Source: Actinomycetota bacterium (GTDB taxonomy: Bacteria; Actinomycetota; Actinomycetes; S36-B12). Taken from it: a DNA stretch of 7,182 bases. Every line of letters starts with the position of its first letter. Within the stretch, counting starts at the first letter, position 1. The translations under genes and the position numbers were made by a program. Shown one piece after another: positions 5,829 to 7,182 of the stretch. A model generated the notes under the pieces. That model was not told where the DNA came from. It was given only the letters and a program-made list of their open reading frames with translations, and made no database searches. The stretch lies in assembly GCA_947499275.1 (NCBI GenBank), contig CANMNM010000066.1, forward strand, positions 1-7,182, given 5' to 3'.

Positions 5829-6784
5829 GCGAACGCAACCTCTCCACTTTCTCGAACCAGGTAGTACGAGATTTCCATGTTGTTTAAAAATGTTCGAGCT
5901 TCGTTGAATCCAAGTACCATCGCTGCAGTTGCATACGCTTCTGAAATCCAGCCATGTTCGGCAACGACGGTGGCTTGCACGAGATCCGTTGCTGACACGG
6001 TGCCGCTTCGGGGATCGATTACGTGGTGCGTTCCATTCCCCCACACGCGTCGAGCCGTTGTACTTGTTGCCACCGCCAGTGAATCTGCGTCGGTGTTGAC
6101 GGTTGCAATGATTTCATTGCGATCGCGCTCGTTGATCACACCAATGTTCCAGCTAGCAATGCTGTCCGCACCTGTTAGGTCCGGTGTTCCAGAAGTCACG
6201 ACATCACCACCAATGTTTGCCAACACACCGATCGCGCCGGCGGCCCGAAATTCCCGACACAGGATGTCTCCGGCCAACCCCTTTCCTATTGCACCCGGAT
6301 CCAAGGCAACTCCGGCATCCAATGCGAGATGGTTTCCCCGCAGGTGAATCCCTGTTGGTGAAACAACCGTGGGCAGAGAAGTCGCGGCGCTGTGATCGGC
6401 TGAAATTTTGTCGAAATCAACGCTGTAACCAAGTGCATCAATAACTCGAGCCATTGTTGGATTAAAAAGTTCGTTGGTGAGTTTTGCGGCATCAAGCATT
6501 GAGGTGACGAGCTCCCGGAAATCATCGGAGATCAGCAGCTCGCCTTTTCCTGCATGTGCGTTATTACGTGAGAGTTCACTATCGGCTCGGAACCGGCTCC
6601 AGCTTTGCTCCAGAATCTCCATCCGTACCGGAACCAATTGAATAAGTTGATCGATGATCAACTGGTCGCCCCACAGCGTCACTTCAACGGGAGACCCCAT
6701 GGCTCGGAAAGCCAGGGAAGCACGTTCCGTGACGCTGTGCTTACCGCTACTGGGCTCACGACTAAGGGCGAGGGCGGTGTTCAT
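5825..6784 (-). CDS. apbE: FAD:protein FMN transferase (ApbE family)
   Basis: A 319-residue flavin transferase that uses FAD to attach FMN through a phosphoester bond to a threonine or serine of a target protein, with Mg2+. Family motifs are all visible: FRAMGSPVEVTLWG at 26-39, EQSWSRFRADSELSRNN at 59-75, FNPTM at 107-111, DPGAIGKGLAGD at 162-173, ANIGGDV at 189-195, VATSTTARR at 238-246, HHVIDPRSG at 253-261 and SEAYATAAMVLG at 281-292. In that last motif most relatives have aspartate (DALAT) as a metal ligand; here it is glutamate 282, a conservative change. No lipobox or signal peptide is seen, so the enzyme looks cytoplasmic, unlike the lipoprotein forms. The ATG at 6784 has AAGGA 5 nt upstream and overlaps the stop of the preceding small gene as ATGA; its own stop overlaps the haem-protein start the same way. 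No acceptor protein with an FMN-attachment domain is in view. Confidence 0.95.
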   Translation of the reverse strand: MNTALALSREPSSGKHSVTERASLAFRAMGSPVEVTLWGDQLIIDQLIQLVPVRMEILEQSWSRFRADSELSRNNAHAGKGELLISDDFRELVTSMLDAAKLTNELFNPTMARVIDALGYSVDFDKISADHSAATSLPTVVSPTGIHLRGNHLALDAGVALDPGAIGKGLAGDILCREFRAAGAIGVLANIGGDVVTSGTPDLTGADSIASWNIGVINERDRNEIIATVNTDADSLAVATSTTARRVWGNGTHHVIDPRSGTVSATDLVQATVVAEHGWISEAYATAAMVLGFNEARTFLNNMEISYYLVRESGEVAFA

Positions 6785-7182
6785 CCGGATCCTTGTGAGT
6801 TGCTTTGAAGTGCTGGTGGATTCGCAGCAGCGGGAACTGGCGCGATTTTCGGTACAGAACTCACGCCTGGTGAATTAGCGGGCTTGGAGGAAACAGTTAC
6901 CGCACCACCAGCTTGAGCAGCAACAAGTTGCTGGGCAACCGCATTCAATTGATCCCGATATTCGGCTAAACGCACAGCCTCTTGGGTGAGGGCTTGCGCA
7001 TAAGCTTGTAGTTGCTCAGCCGAGTAGCCCTCCAGGGAGGCGACTTCTACGCTGCTCGCATCGACGCTAGTCGAAGCTGGTGCACTTTGAGCCGCAGCAT
7101 CTTCCATGGTTCGAAAACCGATGACTCCTACAATTCCAATGCCTGTGGCAACAGCCAGACCCGTTGAAATGATTTTCGTGTT
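6781..7182 (-). CDS. Small membrane-anchored coiled-coil protein, 5' end outside window
   Basis: Unrecognised gene, open from the right edge for 133 residues to a TGA that overlaps the apbE start. The visible N-terminus (NTKIISTGLAVATGIGIVG and on to VIGFRT) is a lysine followed by an 18-residue hydrophobic stretch, typical of a signal anchor or uncleaved signal peptide. An internal ATG at 7107 would give 108 residues but would lose this segment, so the longer form is preferred. Residues 28-48 are Ala/Ser/Thr-rich, 53-90 are rich in Gln, Ala, Leu and Glu and probably form a coiled coil (YSAEQLQAYAQALTQEAV), and 97-133 are a Pro/Ser/Ala-rich tail without charge clusters. There are no cysteines or histidines for cofactor binding, and no FMN-attachment motif of the DxxSGAT kind. 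Position and anchoring suggest an extracytoplasmic accessory or scaffold subunit of the ApbE/haem module; function is unknown. Confidence 0.8.
   Translation of the reverse strand, partial: NTKIISTGLAVATGIGIVGVIGFRTMEDAAAQSAPASTSVDASSVEVASLEGYSAEQLQAYAQALTQEAVRLAEYRDQLNAVAQQLVAAQAGGAVTVSSKPANSPGVSSVPKIAPVPAAANPPALQSNSQGSG

Noticed and set aside
5386..5907. 173-codon plus-strand frame opposite the haem protein
   Set aside because: Antisense shadow of a well-supported membrane protein; composition is not that of a real protein family I know.
5829..6044. 72-codon upstream extension of the haem membrane protein
   Set aside because: It lies wholly within apbE in another frame, has unlikely Arg/Ser/Cys-rich composition, and the ATG at 5828 forms the ATGA overlap with a ribosome binding site.

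Overview
The window looks like part of an actinobacterial chromosome of moderate GC content, roughly half G+C by eye. The gene set fits this: an actinobacterial-style serS, a two-TM RCK potassium channel, and an ApbE plus ferric-reductase-like pair. The serS promoter is of the leaderless type common in Actinobacteria. A small-genome freshwater or Microbacteriaceae-like lineage would fit the GC level, but the sequence alone cannot fix the taxon. No rRNA, tRNA, insertion sequence, CRISPR array or phage gene is visible. Coding density is very high.

Layout. serS (seryl-tRNA synthetase) runs leftward off the left edge, missing its C-terminal part. It is separated by a 182-bp divergent intergenic region from the only rightward gene, a small SET-domain protein methyltransferase with a post-SET zinc motif. 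The SET gene collides tail to tail with a leftward quinone oxidoreductase gene, their stop codons overlapping in 4 bp. From there to the right edge all genes point left. In transcription order (right to left) they are: a small membrane-anchored protein (5' end outside the window), apbE (FAD:protein FMN transferase), a five-TM ferric-reductase-like haem protein, a divergent MoeA-like protein, a two-TM RCK potassium channel, and the quinone oxidoreductase.

How they work together. The small protein, apbE and the haem membrane protein form a tight unit with two ATGA stop/start overlaps. This points to coordinated production of a membrane redox module in which ApbE attaches FMN to a partner protein and the haem protein passes electrons across the membrane. 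The FMN-accepting protein is not in the window and may lie just upstream. The MoeA-like gene follows after 70 bp and probably has its own promoter, with a palindrome and two 9-bp direct repeats 21 bp apart. It has kept the MoeA fold signatures but lost most residues known to matter for catalysis in E. coli MoeA, so a different or reduced function is likely. The potassium channel and quinone oxidoreductase genes are 2 bp apart and form a second tight pair.

The points most worth a second look are the degenerate MoeA, the ApbE/haem/small-protein cassette, the SET enzyme with its convergent overlap, and the palindromes in the two regulatory regions.
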